DNA of 52,034 nt, taken from positions 1 to 52,034 of the forward strand of contig CAVISR010000004.1 of NCBI GenBank assembly GCA_963645405.1, read 5' to 3'. The stretch comes from Colivivens sp963645405. Lineage in GTDB: Bacteria > Bacteroidota > Bacteroidia > Bacteroidales > Bacteroidaceae. Of this stretch, positions 42,042-50,375 are shown one piece after another. Each line of letters starts with the position of its first letter. Positions within the stretch are counted from its first letter, which is position 1. The notes below the pieces were generated by a model. The model did no database searches. It was not told the origin of the DNA and worked only from the letters and a program-made list of their open reading frames with translations. The position numbers and the translations under genes were made by a program.

Positions 42042-44068
42042 TTCTTCTTCAATACAATTGCACTACGGGCTGGCAGATAGAGCTGAAGCCATCCCTTATG
42101 TTGCTTGGCATAGAGTATGTCTGACGTTGTGAAATGTTCGATTGAGTCATCATTGAGGTTGTTGCCCCCGAATGCACTCGAATCGGTGTTGAGCACTATT
42201 TCATACGAGCCTTCCTTGACAAGGAATCCATAGTCGGTGAACGACTTTGCAGGATTGAAGTTGAAGACGAACAGCAGGTTGCCTCTCAAGAAAGCCAGCA
42301 CCTGGTCGCCGTCGTTATGCCAAATCTCCTGCACTACTGTCTTCTGGAAGTTCTTTGCACCACCGATCAAGTGTATCATTGCCTTGTCGAAGTCGCCCAG
42401 ATAATGGTAGCACAGCTCATGGTTGTCCACGAGGTTCCATTGCCTTCGTGCATACTTGTAGCTCCATCCGTTTCCTTCGCGCGGGAAGTCAATCCACTCA
42501 GGATGACCGAACTCGTTGCCCATGAAGTTCAGATAACCGCCATTGATGGTGGAAGCAGTAAGCAGACGTATCATCTTGTGGAGGGCAATGCCACGGTTTA
42601 CGGTCATGTTCTCGTCACCTTTCTTGAAGTGCCAATACATGTCGGAGTCAATCAGGCGGAAGATGATGGTCTTGTCACCTACCAGTGCCTGGTCATGACT
42701 CTCTGCATAACTGATGGTCTTCTCATCTGCACGTCGGTTGGTAGTTTCCCAGAACATTGACGATGGTTTCCAGTCCTCGTCCTTCTGTTCCTTGATGGTC
42801 TTTATCCAATAGTCCGGAATATTCATTGCCATACGGTAGTCGAAGCCATAGCCGCCATCGCTGAACGGGGCTGCAAGTCCCGGCATGCCGCTCACTTCCT
42901 CTGCAATGGTTATTGCCTTTGGATGGATTTCATGGATAAGCAGATTGGCAAGGGTGAGATATGCTATCGCCTCGTCATCCTCATGTCCGTTGTAGTAATC
43001 ACCGTATCCGCCGAAGGCTTCGCCAAGTCCGTGGCTGTAGTAGAGCATGCTGGTCACGCCGTCGAACCTGTAACCGTCGAAATGGAACTCATCGAGCCAA
43101 TACTTGCAGTTGCTCAACAGATAGTGTATCACCTCGTTCTTTCCATAGTCAAAGCACAGGCTGTCCCATGCCGGATGTTCGCGACGTCCGCCTTGCATGA
43201 AGTACTGGCAAGGGTCACCGGCAAAGTTGCCGAGTCCTTCCATCTCGTTCTTCACTGCATGTGAGTGGACTATATCCATTATGACAGCCAGTCCGTTCTT
43301 GTGAGCCTCATCAATGAGCGCCTTCAGTTCCTCGGGTGTGCCAAAGCGGCTTGACGGTGCAAAGAAGTTGCTGACGTGGTATCCGAAACTGCCATAGTAA
43401 GGATGTTCTGCCACTGCCATTATCTGGATACAGTTGTAGCCGTCGGCAATGATTCTCGGAAGTATTTTGTCCTTGAATTCGGTGTATGTACCCACCTTCT
43501 CTGCATCCTGTGCCATTCCTATATGGCATTCATATATAAGGAGTGGAGCTGTGTTGGGTTTGAATTTCCTAACTTTCCACTTGTATTCGTGTTCGGGACA
43601 CCACACCTGTGCGGAGAAAATCTTTGTTGTCTCGTCCTGCACCACACGGTTCACCCATGCAGGTATGCGCTCGCCTTCGCCTCCGTCCCAATAGACATGG
43701 AGCTTGTACAAGTCGCCATGTTTCATGGCTGACTCCGGCAGGTTTATTTCCCAGTTGCCATTGCGCTTGCGCTTCAGCTTGTACTTAGCCTGCTCTTTCC
43801 ATCCGTTGAAGTCTCCCACAAGGAATATCTGTGTGGCATTGGGCGCCCACTCACGGAATGTCCACCCTTTCTCGGTCTTGTGCAAACCAAAGTACAAATA
43901 TCCGGAAGCAAAGTCGGAGAGTGTCTGCTTGCCATTGTTTGTCAGTTCCTTCAACTTGTTCAATGCATGCTGATGCCGACCTACAATCGCATCCTCGTAA
44001 GGTTCGAGCCATGAATCGTTCTTGACAAGTCCTATTTTCTCGATATTCTTTTCCTGTTTCGTTGCCAT
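42038..44068 (-). CDS. glgB: 1,4-alpha-glucan branching enzyme (GlgB)
   Basis: GlgB makes alpha-1,6 branches in glycogen. The 676-aa GH13 enzyme has an N-terminal CBM48 domain (FREWAPNATQIFLVGDFNGW) and a catalytic barrel. The nucleophile Asp is in GYRFDGVTSM, the acid/base Glu in TIAEEVSGMPG and the third acid in AESHDQALVG. A C-terminal beta-domain follows. The FMGNEFGHPEWIDFPREGN segment resembles eukaryotic-type branching enzymes. No other glycogen gene is adjacent. It lies 39 nt after the YhcH gene. Confidence 0.95.
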   Translation of the reverse strand: MATKQEKNIEKIGLVKNDSWLEPYEDAIVGRHQHALNKLKELTNNGKQTLSDFASGYLYFGLHKTEKGWTFREWAPNATQIFLVGDFNGWKEQAKYKLKRKRNGNWEINLPESAMKHGDLYKLHVYWDGGEGERIPAWVNRVVQDETTKIFSAQVWCPEHEYKWKVRKFKPNTAPLLIYECHIGMAQDAEKVGTYTEFKDKILPRIIADGYNCIQIMAVAEHPYYGSFGYHVSNFFAPSSRFGTPEELKALIDEAHKNGLAVIMDIVHSHAVKNEMEGLGNFAGDPCQYFMQGGRREHPAWDSLCFDYGKNEVIHYLLSNCKYWLDEFHFDGYRFDGVTSMLYYSHGLGEAFGGYGDYYNGHEDDEAIAYLTLANLLIHEIHPKAITIAEEVSGMPGLAAPFSDGGYGFDYRMAMNIPDYWIKTIKEQKDEDWKPSSMFWETTNRRADEKTISYAESHDQALVGDKTIIFRLIDSDMYWHFKKGDENMTVNRGIALHKMIRLLTASTINGGYLNFMGNEFGHPEWIDFPREGNGWSYKYARRQWNLVDNHELCYHYLGDFDKAMIHLIGGAKNFQKTVVQEIWHNDGDQVLAFLRGNLLFVFNFNPAKSFTDYGFLVKEGSYEIVLNTDSSAFGGNNLNDDSIEHFTTSDILYAKQHKGWLQLYLPARSAIVLKKK

Positions 44069-44107
44069 AGTTGTAATGATTGGGGATTTTGATTATTGTA
44101 TCTGCTA

Positions 44108-44551
44108 CTAAGCCTTTACCTTGAATATCACCTTCTTTATCGACTGCTGAGTGGAGATGCAAGGTGCATGACCGTCTTGCGGGAAGAATATGGCAAACAT
44201 GCCTGGTGTAGCCGTCACGTACTGCTGTGCCAGTCCGTCGTAGAAAGTGATGTCTTTCTCTGCATTATAGGTCTGCTCAGGCAGTTCTGTGCGTGGTGTA
44301 TATCCGTAGGTTTCCTCACAACTCAATGGTATCTGTATGTCAATCATCTTGTCGTGGGTTTCGAGGCGGGCTTCCTCTTTGGTCTTTCCCTTTGCCGTAT
44401 TGAAGTTCACGAAGAGGTCATTTCCTTTTATCAGTTCCTTTCCGTCTTCTTTGGCATTGAGGTCATTCGACTTGATGTAGTCCACCACATCCTGAAACAG
44501 AGGATTGAGTGCCACATACTTTTCCAGATTGTTCAATGAATCGATTATCAT
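44108..44551 (-). CDS. YhcH/YjgK/YiaL family protein (DUF386)
   Basis: The 147-aa cupin-like protein begins MIIDSLNNLEKYVALNPLFQ. DUF386 landmarks are DLFVNFNTAKGKTKEEARLE, HDKMIDIQIPLSCEETYGY, FAIFFPQDGHAPCI and the C-terminal KKVIFKVKA. Metal-binding His and Glu residues of the family are present (EARLETH, PQDGHAP). Relatives handle sialic acid or other sugars, but the substrate here is unknown. It lies between the MORN gene and glgB. Confidence 0.87.
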   Translation of the reverse strand: MIIDSLNNLEKYVALNPLFQDVVDYIKSNDLNAKEDGKELIKGNDLFVNFNTAKGKTKEEARLETHDKMIDIQIPLSCEETYGYTPRTELPEQTYNAEKDITFYDGLAQQYVTATPGMFAIFFPQDGHAPCISTQQSIKKVIFKVKA

Positions 44552-44574
44552 ATCTCTCCTTATTATATATTATA

Positions 44575-44658
44575 CGATTAGTTTGCTGTTATAATTGTTG
44601 TGCAATTAATTTGCCGTTATAATTATTACACGATTAGTTTGCTGTTTCCACAACTCCG
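44575..44658. repeat. 28-bp tandem repeat x3 copying the MORN gene 3' end
   Basis: Units at 44575-44602, 44603-44630 and 44631-44658 share ATTA(G/A)TTTGC(T/C)GTT. The third encodes the last codons and the stop (TTA at 44634-44636) of the MORN protein gene. The other two are non-coding echoes. Confidence 0.75.
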
Positions 44659-45761
44659 CGTTTGTAGTATCCCTTACGGATGGTCTTGCCGTTGCTGTCC
44701 TTCTCGACAAAAGCTCCGTCACGCAGGTCGTTGACGTATGTACCTTCAAAGCGCACGCCGTCCTTGTCTTCTTCCACACATTTGCCGTTCTTCTGTCCGT
44801 TGACGAAATGGCCCTTGAACTTTGAACCGTCTTTCATTCTGATGATGCCCTCGCCGTTCATCTCGCCATTCGCCCATTCGCCGTCATACGTGTCGCCGTT
44901 CTTGTTCGTATATGTACCTCTGCCGTTCTGCTTGTCTTCAGCCCAATAGCCCACATACACAGAACCGTCTGCACAGGAGTATGTACCGAAGCCGTCCATC
45001 AGTCCGTTCTTGAAAGAGCCTACATAGCGGCTGCCGTCGATATAAGTGAAGATGCCCTGACCATGACGTTTGCCCTTGACATATTCGCCTTCATATCTGT
45101 CGCCGTTGTTGAATGTGTATATACCCTTGCCGTCCATCATGTCTTCGTTCCATTGACCTTTGTAGGTGTCGCCGTTGGCATAGTTGTACGACCCGAAGCC
45201 GCTGCGCATATCATTCTTTATATCGCCATAGTAGGTTGCGCCGTCGCCCCAGTCGAAGAGGCCTTTGCCTTCCTTGTGGTCATCCACCCATGTACCTTTG
45301 TAGGACGCACCGTTTGCCCAAGTGTAGGTGCCTTCGCCCTCACGCTTGTCCTGATGCCAGTTGCCTACATAAACGTCTCCATTGAAATAGTACATCGTGC
45401 CTTTGCCTTCCTGATAATCAGTGTACCAAAGACCGTCGTACTTGTTTCCGTTTGCCCAAGTATATACCCCGAGCCCATGCTGGTGGTCGTTCACCCACTG
45501 ACCTTCGTATTTCTCTCCGTCAGTGAACGAATACACACCGTCACCCTCGCGCTTACCCTTCAGATAATCGCCTTCATAAGTATCGCCCGTGAGAAACGTG
45601 GTTTTGCCACGTCCGTTGGGCTTGCCGTTAAACATATCACCGCTGTATGTCGAGCCGTCCTTGAATGTGTAAGTACCTTTTTCTGTCGTCTTCTGTGCAT
45701 ACGACACTGAAGCACAACAAGCAAAAGCCAGCACAACTACAGCACCTCTATATATATTCAT
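44634..45761 (-). CDS. Exported MORN-repeat protein
   Basis: The 375-aa protein has a signal peptide (ending SVSYAQ) and then about 14 MORN repeats of 23 residues. Examples are GDTYEGDYLKGKREGDGVYS, GNKYDGLWYTDYQEGKGTMY and GDRYEGEYVKGKRHGQGIFT. The repeats run from about residue 30 to 360 with no other domain. MORN sheets can bind proteins or lipids, and the role here is unknown. A promoter lies at 45786-45817. YhcH, glgB and the membrane gene may be read through from it. Confidence 0.9.
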   Translation of the reverse strand: MNIYRGAVVVLAFACCASVSYAQKTTEKGTYTFKDGSTYSGDMFNGKPNGRGKTTFLTGDTYEGDYLKGKREGDGVYSFTDGEKYEGQWVNDHQHGLGVYTWANGNKYDGLWYTDYQEGKGTMYYFNGDVYVGNWHQDKREGEGTYTWANGASYKGTWVDDHKEGKGLFDWGDGATYYGDIKNDMRSGFGSYNYANGDTYKGQWNEDMMDGKGIYTFNNGDRYEGEYVKGKRHGQGIFTYIDGSRYVGSFKNGLMDGFGTYSCADGSVYVGYWAEDKQNGRGTYTNKNGDTYDGEWANGEMNGEGIIRMKDGSKFKGHFVNGQKNGKCVEEDKDGVRFEGTYVNDLRDGAFVEKDSNGKTIRKGYYKRGVVETAN

Positions 45762-45785
45762 TATTCTCTTCGTTAGTTAGGATTA

Positions 45786-45817
45786 CAAAAGTATGAATAA
45801 AAAACGACACGAGCAAA
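45786..45817 (-). promoter_or_regulatory. Promoter of the MORN gene
   Basis: Minus-strand TTTG (45817-45814), 20 nt, TACTTTTG (45793-45786), 25 nt before the ATG. Confidence 0.6.
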
Positions 45818-45866
45818 CCGATTAAGAATTATTAATCATTTTATCCCCTATCGAAGCCCACCCAAC

Positions 45867-45892
45867 AAAAAACCCACTGATTTCTCAGCGGG
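45867..45892 (-). terminator. Rho-independent terminator of tmRNA
   Basis: Minus-strand CCCGCTGA-GAAA-TCAGTGGG followed by TTTTTTGTT. It lies directly after the tmRNA 3' end. Confidence 0.85.
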
Positions 45893-45897
45893 CTTTG

Positions 45898-46293
45898 TGG
45901 AGCTGGAGGGAATTGAACCCTCGTCCAAACAAGGAGACCATAAGCTTTCTACATGCTTAGTGCAATTTTGGTTTTCGTGATGAGGCCTGACTTGCACCAC
46001 CGTGCCGCACCCTTATCCTCTAAAGTTTCATTGCTGCCATGAGGCGAACAGCAACTATCCTCGAATTTACTGCACCGCGAACCCAAACGTCTCAAGGAGT
46101 GGACTTCTGGAGCGATGTCTCGTCTCAATGTCTAACATCGAGATAAAGTTAATCTACTATACTTCGATTAAGCTGCGAGAGCAAAGCTATTGTTGCCAAT
46201 TAAATTTGCGAAAGGTGAGATTAAAGAGCCACCCAACAAAGCTCTGCATGCTTACCTACCACCTCGGCTTGCTGTCAAATCCATGTCAACCCC
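45898..46293 (-). ncRNA. ssrA: Transfer-messenger RNA (tmRNA, ssrA)
   Basis: tmRNA frees ribosomes stalled on broken mRNAs and adds a degradation tag. The 5' end GGGGUUGACAUGG pairs as a 7-bp acceptor stem with the 3' end CAGCUCC-A. The T-arm is GAGGGUUCAAUUCCCUC. The tag reading frame at 46197-46168 reads Gly-Asn-Asn-Ser-Phe-Ala-Leu-Ala-Ala and then UAA. CCA is not encoded after the discriminator A. The length of about 396 nt and pseudoknot-rich middle fit the family. It has its own promoter and terminator. Confidence 0.95.
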
Positions 46294-46307
46294 AGGTTTT
46301 GGAACGG

Positions 46308-46337
46308 CAAAGGTAGAGGTTTTATTTGTAACGACAA
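46308..46337 (-). promoter_or_regulatory. Promoter of tmRNA
   Basis: Minus-strand TTG (46337-46335), 19 nt, TACCTTTG (46315-46308). The mature 5' end lies 15 nt downstream, consistent with trimming of a short leader. Confidence 0.65.
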
Positions 46338-46408
46338 TGCATCACACGTGACTTTAACACTTTTCAAGCCCAAAATCATTGAAACAAAGCTTTTTCATGC
46401 CTGTCTCT

Positions 46409-47527
46409 TCAGAATCGGACACGCACCTGTACGTCTGCCATATCATAGTTGTGCTCAGCAAGTTTGCGGTTGTTGGCATGAATGTAAGCTGCAGTAAGAT
46501 AGAAGTATTTGCTTAGCATCCAGTCAGCACCAATCTCAAGTTGCGACTGCGATGTGCTCCATTCTGCCGACTCACGATAAATGCTGTAGCGAGCCTTCAC
46601 GTGCACCTTATCTTTTATTATGGGAGCAATCACCGATGCATATCCGCCATCGCTCTTGTTGCCCAACGCCGAAAGGCTGCAGTCTTTTGTCTCGCCGTCG
46701 TAGCTCTTGGCAAAGCCCTTGCCTGTGCTGTGGATGTATTCACTGCAGAAAGTCCAGTCGTTCACCTTGTATTCACCGCTTATGGCATATCTGTACTGCG
46801 AGAGGCTGCGTGTGCCATTGCATTCCTCGCCTGTCGTTTCGTCGGTCCAGCTGCCAGTGCGTGCCGCCGTGCCGTCCCATCCGAACACTCCAAGTCGCAT
46901 GCCTTTCACTGGTGATATCCATGCGCCACCGACGATGGACTTGCGGCTGTCCACATCCTTGAGGTTTATGCCCTGGCCGTTCACCACACTGACCACATAA
47001 TGCAGGAGGGGAAGTCCGTCGCAGTTCTTCAGCACATCGCCCACAAGTTCCACACCCTGGTCGCGTCCGTTGCTCGAAGCAATGCCACTGCGGTCAGTGC
47101 CGCCCACGAGACAGTCAATCACCTTTGAGTTGGCTGAGAACATGTTGTCAATCGGCGGATACATTCTCTCATAGGTGAACGGCAGGATGAACTGCCCTAC
47201 CCTCACCCGTGCATACGGATATTTCTGCCACTCCACATAGAGGTCGAGCAATCGTGGACTCGATCCGTAGGTAAGTCCGCTGCCTGTTATCTGTATCTGC
47301 GTCTTCCAGTAGAAGTCGTCAAGAATTCTGCCGTCGAGCGAGACTCGTGCCACTCGCAGGTCGAAGCTGTTGTCGGCAGACTGTCCCTTTTGCGAGGTGT
47401 ACTGGTATCTGGCAATGCCGAAGCCACTGAGCCGTACATTGTTTATCCACAAGTTGCCTTTGTCCTTATCTTGTGCAAGGCAGTTCATGGCAGCAATCGC
47501 CATGAGCAGTGCGAGCATTTTCTTCAT
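46409..47527 (-). CDS. Phosphate-selective porin (OprO/OprP family)
   Basis: The 372-aa outer-membrane barrel has a signal peptide (ending NCLAQ). Strands include LSGFGIARYQYTSQKG, LRVARVSLDGRILDDFYWK, ARVRVGQFILPFTYERMYPP and KVHVKARYSIYRESAEWS. It ends VRVRF with the terminal Phe needed for BAM recognition. These match the OprO/P family (PF07396). Selectivity for phosphate or polyphosphate is a family trait, not proven here. No clear promoter is visible upstream. Confidence 0.85.
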   Translation of the reverse strand: MKKMLALLMAIAAMNCLAQDKDKGNLWINNVRLSGFGIARYQYTSQKGQSADNSFDLRVARVSLDGRILDDFYWKTQIQITGSGLTYGSSPRLLDLYVEWQKYPYARVRVGQFILPFTYERMYPPIDNMFSANSKVIDCLVGGTDRSGIASSNGRDQGVELVGDVLKNCDGLPLLHYVVSVVNGQGINLKDVDSRKSIVGGAWISPVKGMRLGVFGWDGTAARTGSWTDETTGEECNGTRSLSQYRYAISGEYKVNDWTFCSEYIHSTGKGFAKSYDGETKDCSLSALGNKSDGGYASVIAPIIKDKVHVKARYSIYRESAEWSTSQSQLEIGADWMLSKYFYLTAAYIHANNRKLAEHNYDMADVQVRVRF

Positions 47528-47725
47528 AAGACTACAGTCCGTTTTTATGTTTGTCAGCCATCGTTTATTTACCGGGCAAACTCACCTTATATTATATATG
47601 TTCATCAATCCCGTCCGTTCCATCAATCCCTTCCGTCCGTTTCCAGTTCGTCAAGTCCTACTGAACAAGCAGTTTTGATGAATTTCCCGATGACAGTTTT
47701 CAAGCATCCCGATTAGGGCGATTTT
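47528..47725. other. Intergenic sequence upstream of the porin
   Basis: It contains an imperfect direct repeat ATCAATCCC (about 47614 and 47632), with CCGTCCGTT-like sequence between. No TAnnTTTG box or hairpin is clear. Confidence 0.4.
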
Positions 47726-47829
47726 ACTTCCTAGTCAGGAAAAACTTTTTTCCCAGTCAGGAAAATAATTTTTCCTAGTCAGAGAAATATTTGGGTCTTT
47801 CCGAGGGTTGGTATCAGTCTTTCCGCACG
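47726..47829. repeat. 22-bp tandem array sharing a unit with 13614
   Basis: Three 22-bp units (47726-47747, 47748-47769, 47770-47791) have the core TTCC(T/C)AGTCAGGAAA or a close variant. The middle one is identical to 13614-13635. After it come GTCTTTCCG repeats at 47795, 47817 (22 bp apart) and 47830, leading to the ABC-F stop codon at 47849. Confidence 0.7.
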
Positions 47830-47848
47830 GTCTTTCCGCACGTTCGAT

Positions 47849-49459
47849 TTAATAGATTTTAGCACGCATTTCCTTTATCTGGTCGGAAGAGATATAGTCA
47901 TCGTAGGTCATCAACTTGTCGATGATTCCCTTTGGTCCAAGTTCTATGATGCGGTTTGCCACTGTATTGATGAACTCATGGTCGTGGCTGGCAAAGAGCA
48001 CATTGCCTTTGAAGAGCTTCAGGTTGTTGTTGAACGCCTGGATGGACTCAAGGTCAAGGTGGTTGGTCGGTGTGTCGAGGATGAGGCAGTTGGCATTCTT
48101 CAGTTGCATGCGTGCAATCATACAGCGCATCTTCTCGCCTCCCGACAGCACATTCACCTTCTTCAGCACTTCTTCGCCGGAGAACAGCATTCTGCCAAGA
48201 TAGCCCTTGAAGAACACGTCGTTGCCTTCGCCGTATTGTCCGAGCCATTCCACAAGGTTCTTGTCGGACTTGAAGAACTCGGTGTTGTCCACTGGCAGAT
48301 AGGCAGTGGTGATGGTCACTCCCCATTTGTATGTGCCCGCCTGCGCCTCTCTGTTGCCGTTTATGATTTCAAACAAGGCGGTCATTGCCCTTGGATTGTG
48401 GCTGAGGAACACGATTTTCTGTCCTTTCTCCACATTGAACGACAGGTTGTCGAACAGCATTGTGCCGTCTTCGTCCACTGCTTTCAGTCCTTCCACTTCA
48501 AGAATCTGGTTGCCCGGTTCGCGTTCCATCTGGAATATGATGCCCGGATATTTGCGGGTTGAAGGCTGGATTTCCTCGATATTGAGTTTCTCAAGCATCT
48601 TCTTGCGGCTTGTGGTCTGCTTGCTCTTGGCTGCATTGGCAGAGAACCGGCGGATGAATTCCTCCAGTTCCTTCTTCTTCTCCTCTGCCTTTGCCTTCTG
48701 GTTCTGAGCCTGGCGCAGGGCAAGTTGCGAGCTCTCGTACCAGAATGAATAGTTTCCGGCAAAGAGGTTTATCTTGCCATAGTCGATGTCCACGGTGTGT
48801 GTTGACACGGCATCGAGGAAGTGACGGTCGTGGCTCACCACCAGCACAGTGTGTTCGAAGTTGGCGAGATAGTCCTCAAGCCATTCCACTGTGTCGAGGT
48901 CGAGGTCGTTGGTAGGCTCGTCGAGCAACAGGTTGTCGGGGTTGCCATACAACGCCTGTGCCAGCATGACACGTACCTTTTCCTTTCCCGACAGTTCCGA
49001 CATCTGGCGCTGGTGCAAGTCTTCCTTGATTCCCAGTCCACTGAGCAGAATGGCTGCATCGCTCTCGGCGTTCCATCCGTCGAGTTCCGCAAATTTCTCC
49101 TCCAGTTCGGCTGCCTTGATGCCGTCTTCCTCAGTGAAGTCTGCCTTGGCATAGAGCGCATCTTTCTGCTTCATGATGTCCCAAAGCACGGTGTGGCCCA
49201 TCATGACTGTGTCCATCACACTGAACTCGTCGAACTTGTTATGGTCCTGGCTCAACACCGACAGGCGCTCGCCCGGTCCCAGTGTGATTGTTCCGGTGGT
49301 AGCCTCCAGCTCTCCGGTTATGGCTTTCAGCAGGGTTGACTTGCCCGCACCGTTGGCACCAATCACTCCGTAGATGTTTCCGTTGGTAAACTTCAGGTTG
49401 ACATCCTTGTAGAGGACTCTCTTTCCAAACTGTATTGATAGATTCGAAACTGTTATCAT
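47849..49459 (-). CDS. ABC-F family protein with a degenerate second ATPase domain
   Basis: ABC-F proteins are soluble twin-ATPase factors that act on ribosomes. In the 536-aa product the first domain is intact: Walker A GANGAGKST (34-42), signature LSGKEK (~157), Walker B LLLDEPTNDLD (Asp180, Glu181). The ~80-residue linker is charged and helical. In the second domain the Walker A region reads SHNPRAMTA (353-361) without GxxGxGKS, and Walker B reads LILDTP (Asp462, Thr463), so both the Lys and the catalytic Glu are missing. Its signature LSGGEK is kept. The tail resembles YbiT. The TAACTTTG box at 49509-49516 may drive it. Confidence 0.88.
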   Translation of the reverse strand: MITVSNLSIQFGKRVLYKDVNLKFTNGNIYGVIGANGAGKSTLLKAITGELEATTGTITLGPGERLSVLSQDHNKFDEFSVMDTVMMGHTVLWDIMKQKDALYAKADFTEEDGIKAAELEEKFAELDGWNAESDAAILLSGLGIKEDLHQRQMSELSGKEKVRVMLAQALYGNPDNLLLDEPTNDLDLDTVEWLEDYLANFEHTVLVVSHDRHFLDAVSTHTVDIDYGKINLFAGNYSFWYESSQLALRQAQNQKAKAEEKKKELEEFIRRFSANAAKSKQTTSRKKMLEKLNIEEIQPSTRKYPGIIFQMEREPGNQILEVEGLKAVDEDGTMLFDNLSFNVEKGQKIVFLSHNPRAMTALFEIINGNREAQAGTYKWGVTITTAYLPVDNTEFFKSDKNLVEWLGQYGEGNDVFFKGYLGRMLFSGEEVLKKVNVLSGGEKMRCMIARMQLKNANCLILDTPTNHLDLESIQAFNNNLKLFKGNVLFASHDHEFINTVANRIIELGPKGIIDKLMTYDDYISSDQIKEMRAKIY

Positions 49460-49508
49460 TGCTGTATCTGTATTTGCTGATTAAATATTCTACATCGAAA
49501 AACGGCTG

Positions 49509-49516
49509 CAAAGTTA
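49509..49516 (-). promoter_or_regulatory. -7 box of the ABC-F gene
   Basis: Minus-strand TAACTTTG, 50 nt before the ATG at 49459. No TTTG at the -33 position. Confidence 0.4.
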
Positions 49517-49560
49517 ATAAAATATTGTGAGTTGAGAGCCACTAACTGGAAATAAATCAC

Positions 49561-49568
49561 TATATTTG
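49561..49568 (+). promoter_or_regulatory. -7 box of the lipoprotein-HD/MsrA genes
   Basis: TATATTTG fits TAnnTTTG, 81 nt before the ATG at 49650. No clear -33 element. Confidence 0.35.
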
Positions 49569-49649
49569 TGCCCGTAAACGAACTGGCGGCTGAAGAAACA
49601 GTCGCATTTCAATTGAATTTGAGTAATAACGACAAACTTGAACTGAAGA

Positions 49650-50375
49650 ATGAGAACATACACACTTGCCTCCGCATGGCTGGCATCCATCCTTATCCTG
49701 CTGTCGTGCAGCGGCAACGCACCTGCACCCGTAGAGACCGATGAGGAGTCCGACACCGAGACCTTCGCAGTCATCTCCACCGACAATGCCCACCTCGGAC
49801 GTGCCGAGAAGGAAATCAGCGAGATAGGACTGCTGCTGAAGGACAAGCACCTGCTGGTACACCTCCGCCTAGTGGCACAGACCGGTGAAGGCAACCAATA
49901 CGATGTCACCCTCCGCACATGGACTGCCGACAGCACTGGCAAATGCATCAGGAGCCGTGCCATTGCCAAAGGCGGTGAAGTGAAGGACAGCGTGAAACAC
50001 ACGCGTCAGTTTGTGTTCGACAATGTGTCGCAAGCCCGACTCAATGCCGACCTCTATACGCTGCGCCCGAGCAAAAACCCACAGTTCACCTATGTCTCCG
50101 ACAAGAACTGGCGCGAACATCTCTACATCTATCTTGTGCGCACGTCCGACTTTACGGAAGCAGTGAAATACACCATCAATTCGCCACGCTACAAGGCACT
50201 CAAGCAGTTCATCGACGAGTATGAAGGCGAGGGAGATGAGTGCGAAGGAACAGATGGCAAGAGCGAAAGCGCAGAAGCCAAATGCGAAGGAGTGGATGAC
50301 AAGAACAAAGGCACAGAAGTCGAGCACAAAGAGACCAAAACAGATTCAGCAACACACACAAACAGCACATTATGA
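49650..50375 (+). CDS. Lipoprotein of unknown function with a low-complexity tail
   Basis: The 241-aa product has a lipoprotein signal (ILILLSCSGN). A beta-rich domain follows from ~40 to 170 (LLKDKHLLVHLRLVAQTGEG, RQFVFDNVSQARLNADLYTL). The charged C-terminus is built from short imperfect repeats such as DECEGTDGKSESAEAKCEG and DDKNKGTEVEHKETK. The tail repeats look like recent DNA expansion. I do not recognise the family. The stop overlaps the next gene's start (ATGA). Confidence 0.6.
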   Translation: MRTYTLASAWLASILILLSCSGNAPAPVETDEESDTETFAVISTDNAHLGRAEKEISEIGLLLKDKHLLVHLRLVAQTGEGNQYDVTLRTWTADSTGKCIRSRAIAKGGEVKDSVKHTRQFVFDNVSQARLNADLYTLRPSKNPQFTYVSDKNWREHLYIYLVRTSDFTEAVKYTINSPRYKALKQFIDEYEGEGDECEGTDGKSESAEAKCEGVDDKNKGTEVEHKETKTDSATHTNSTL

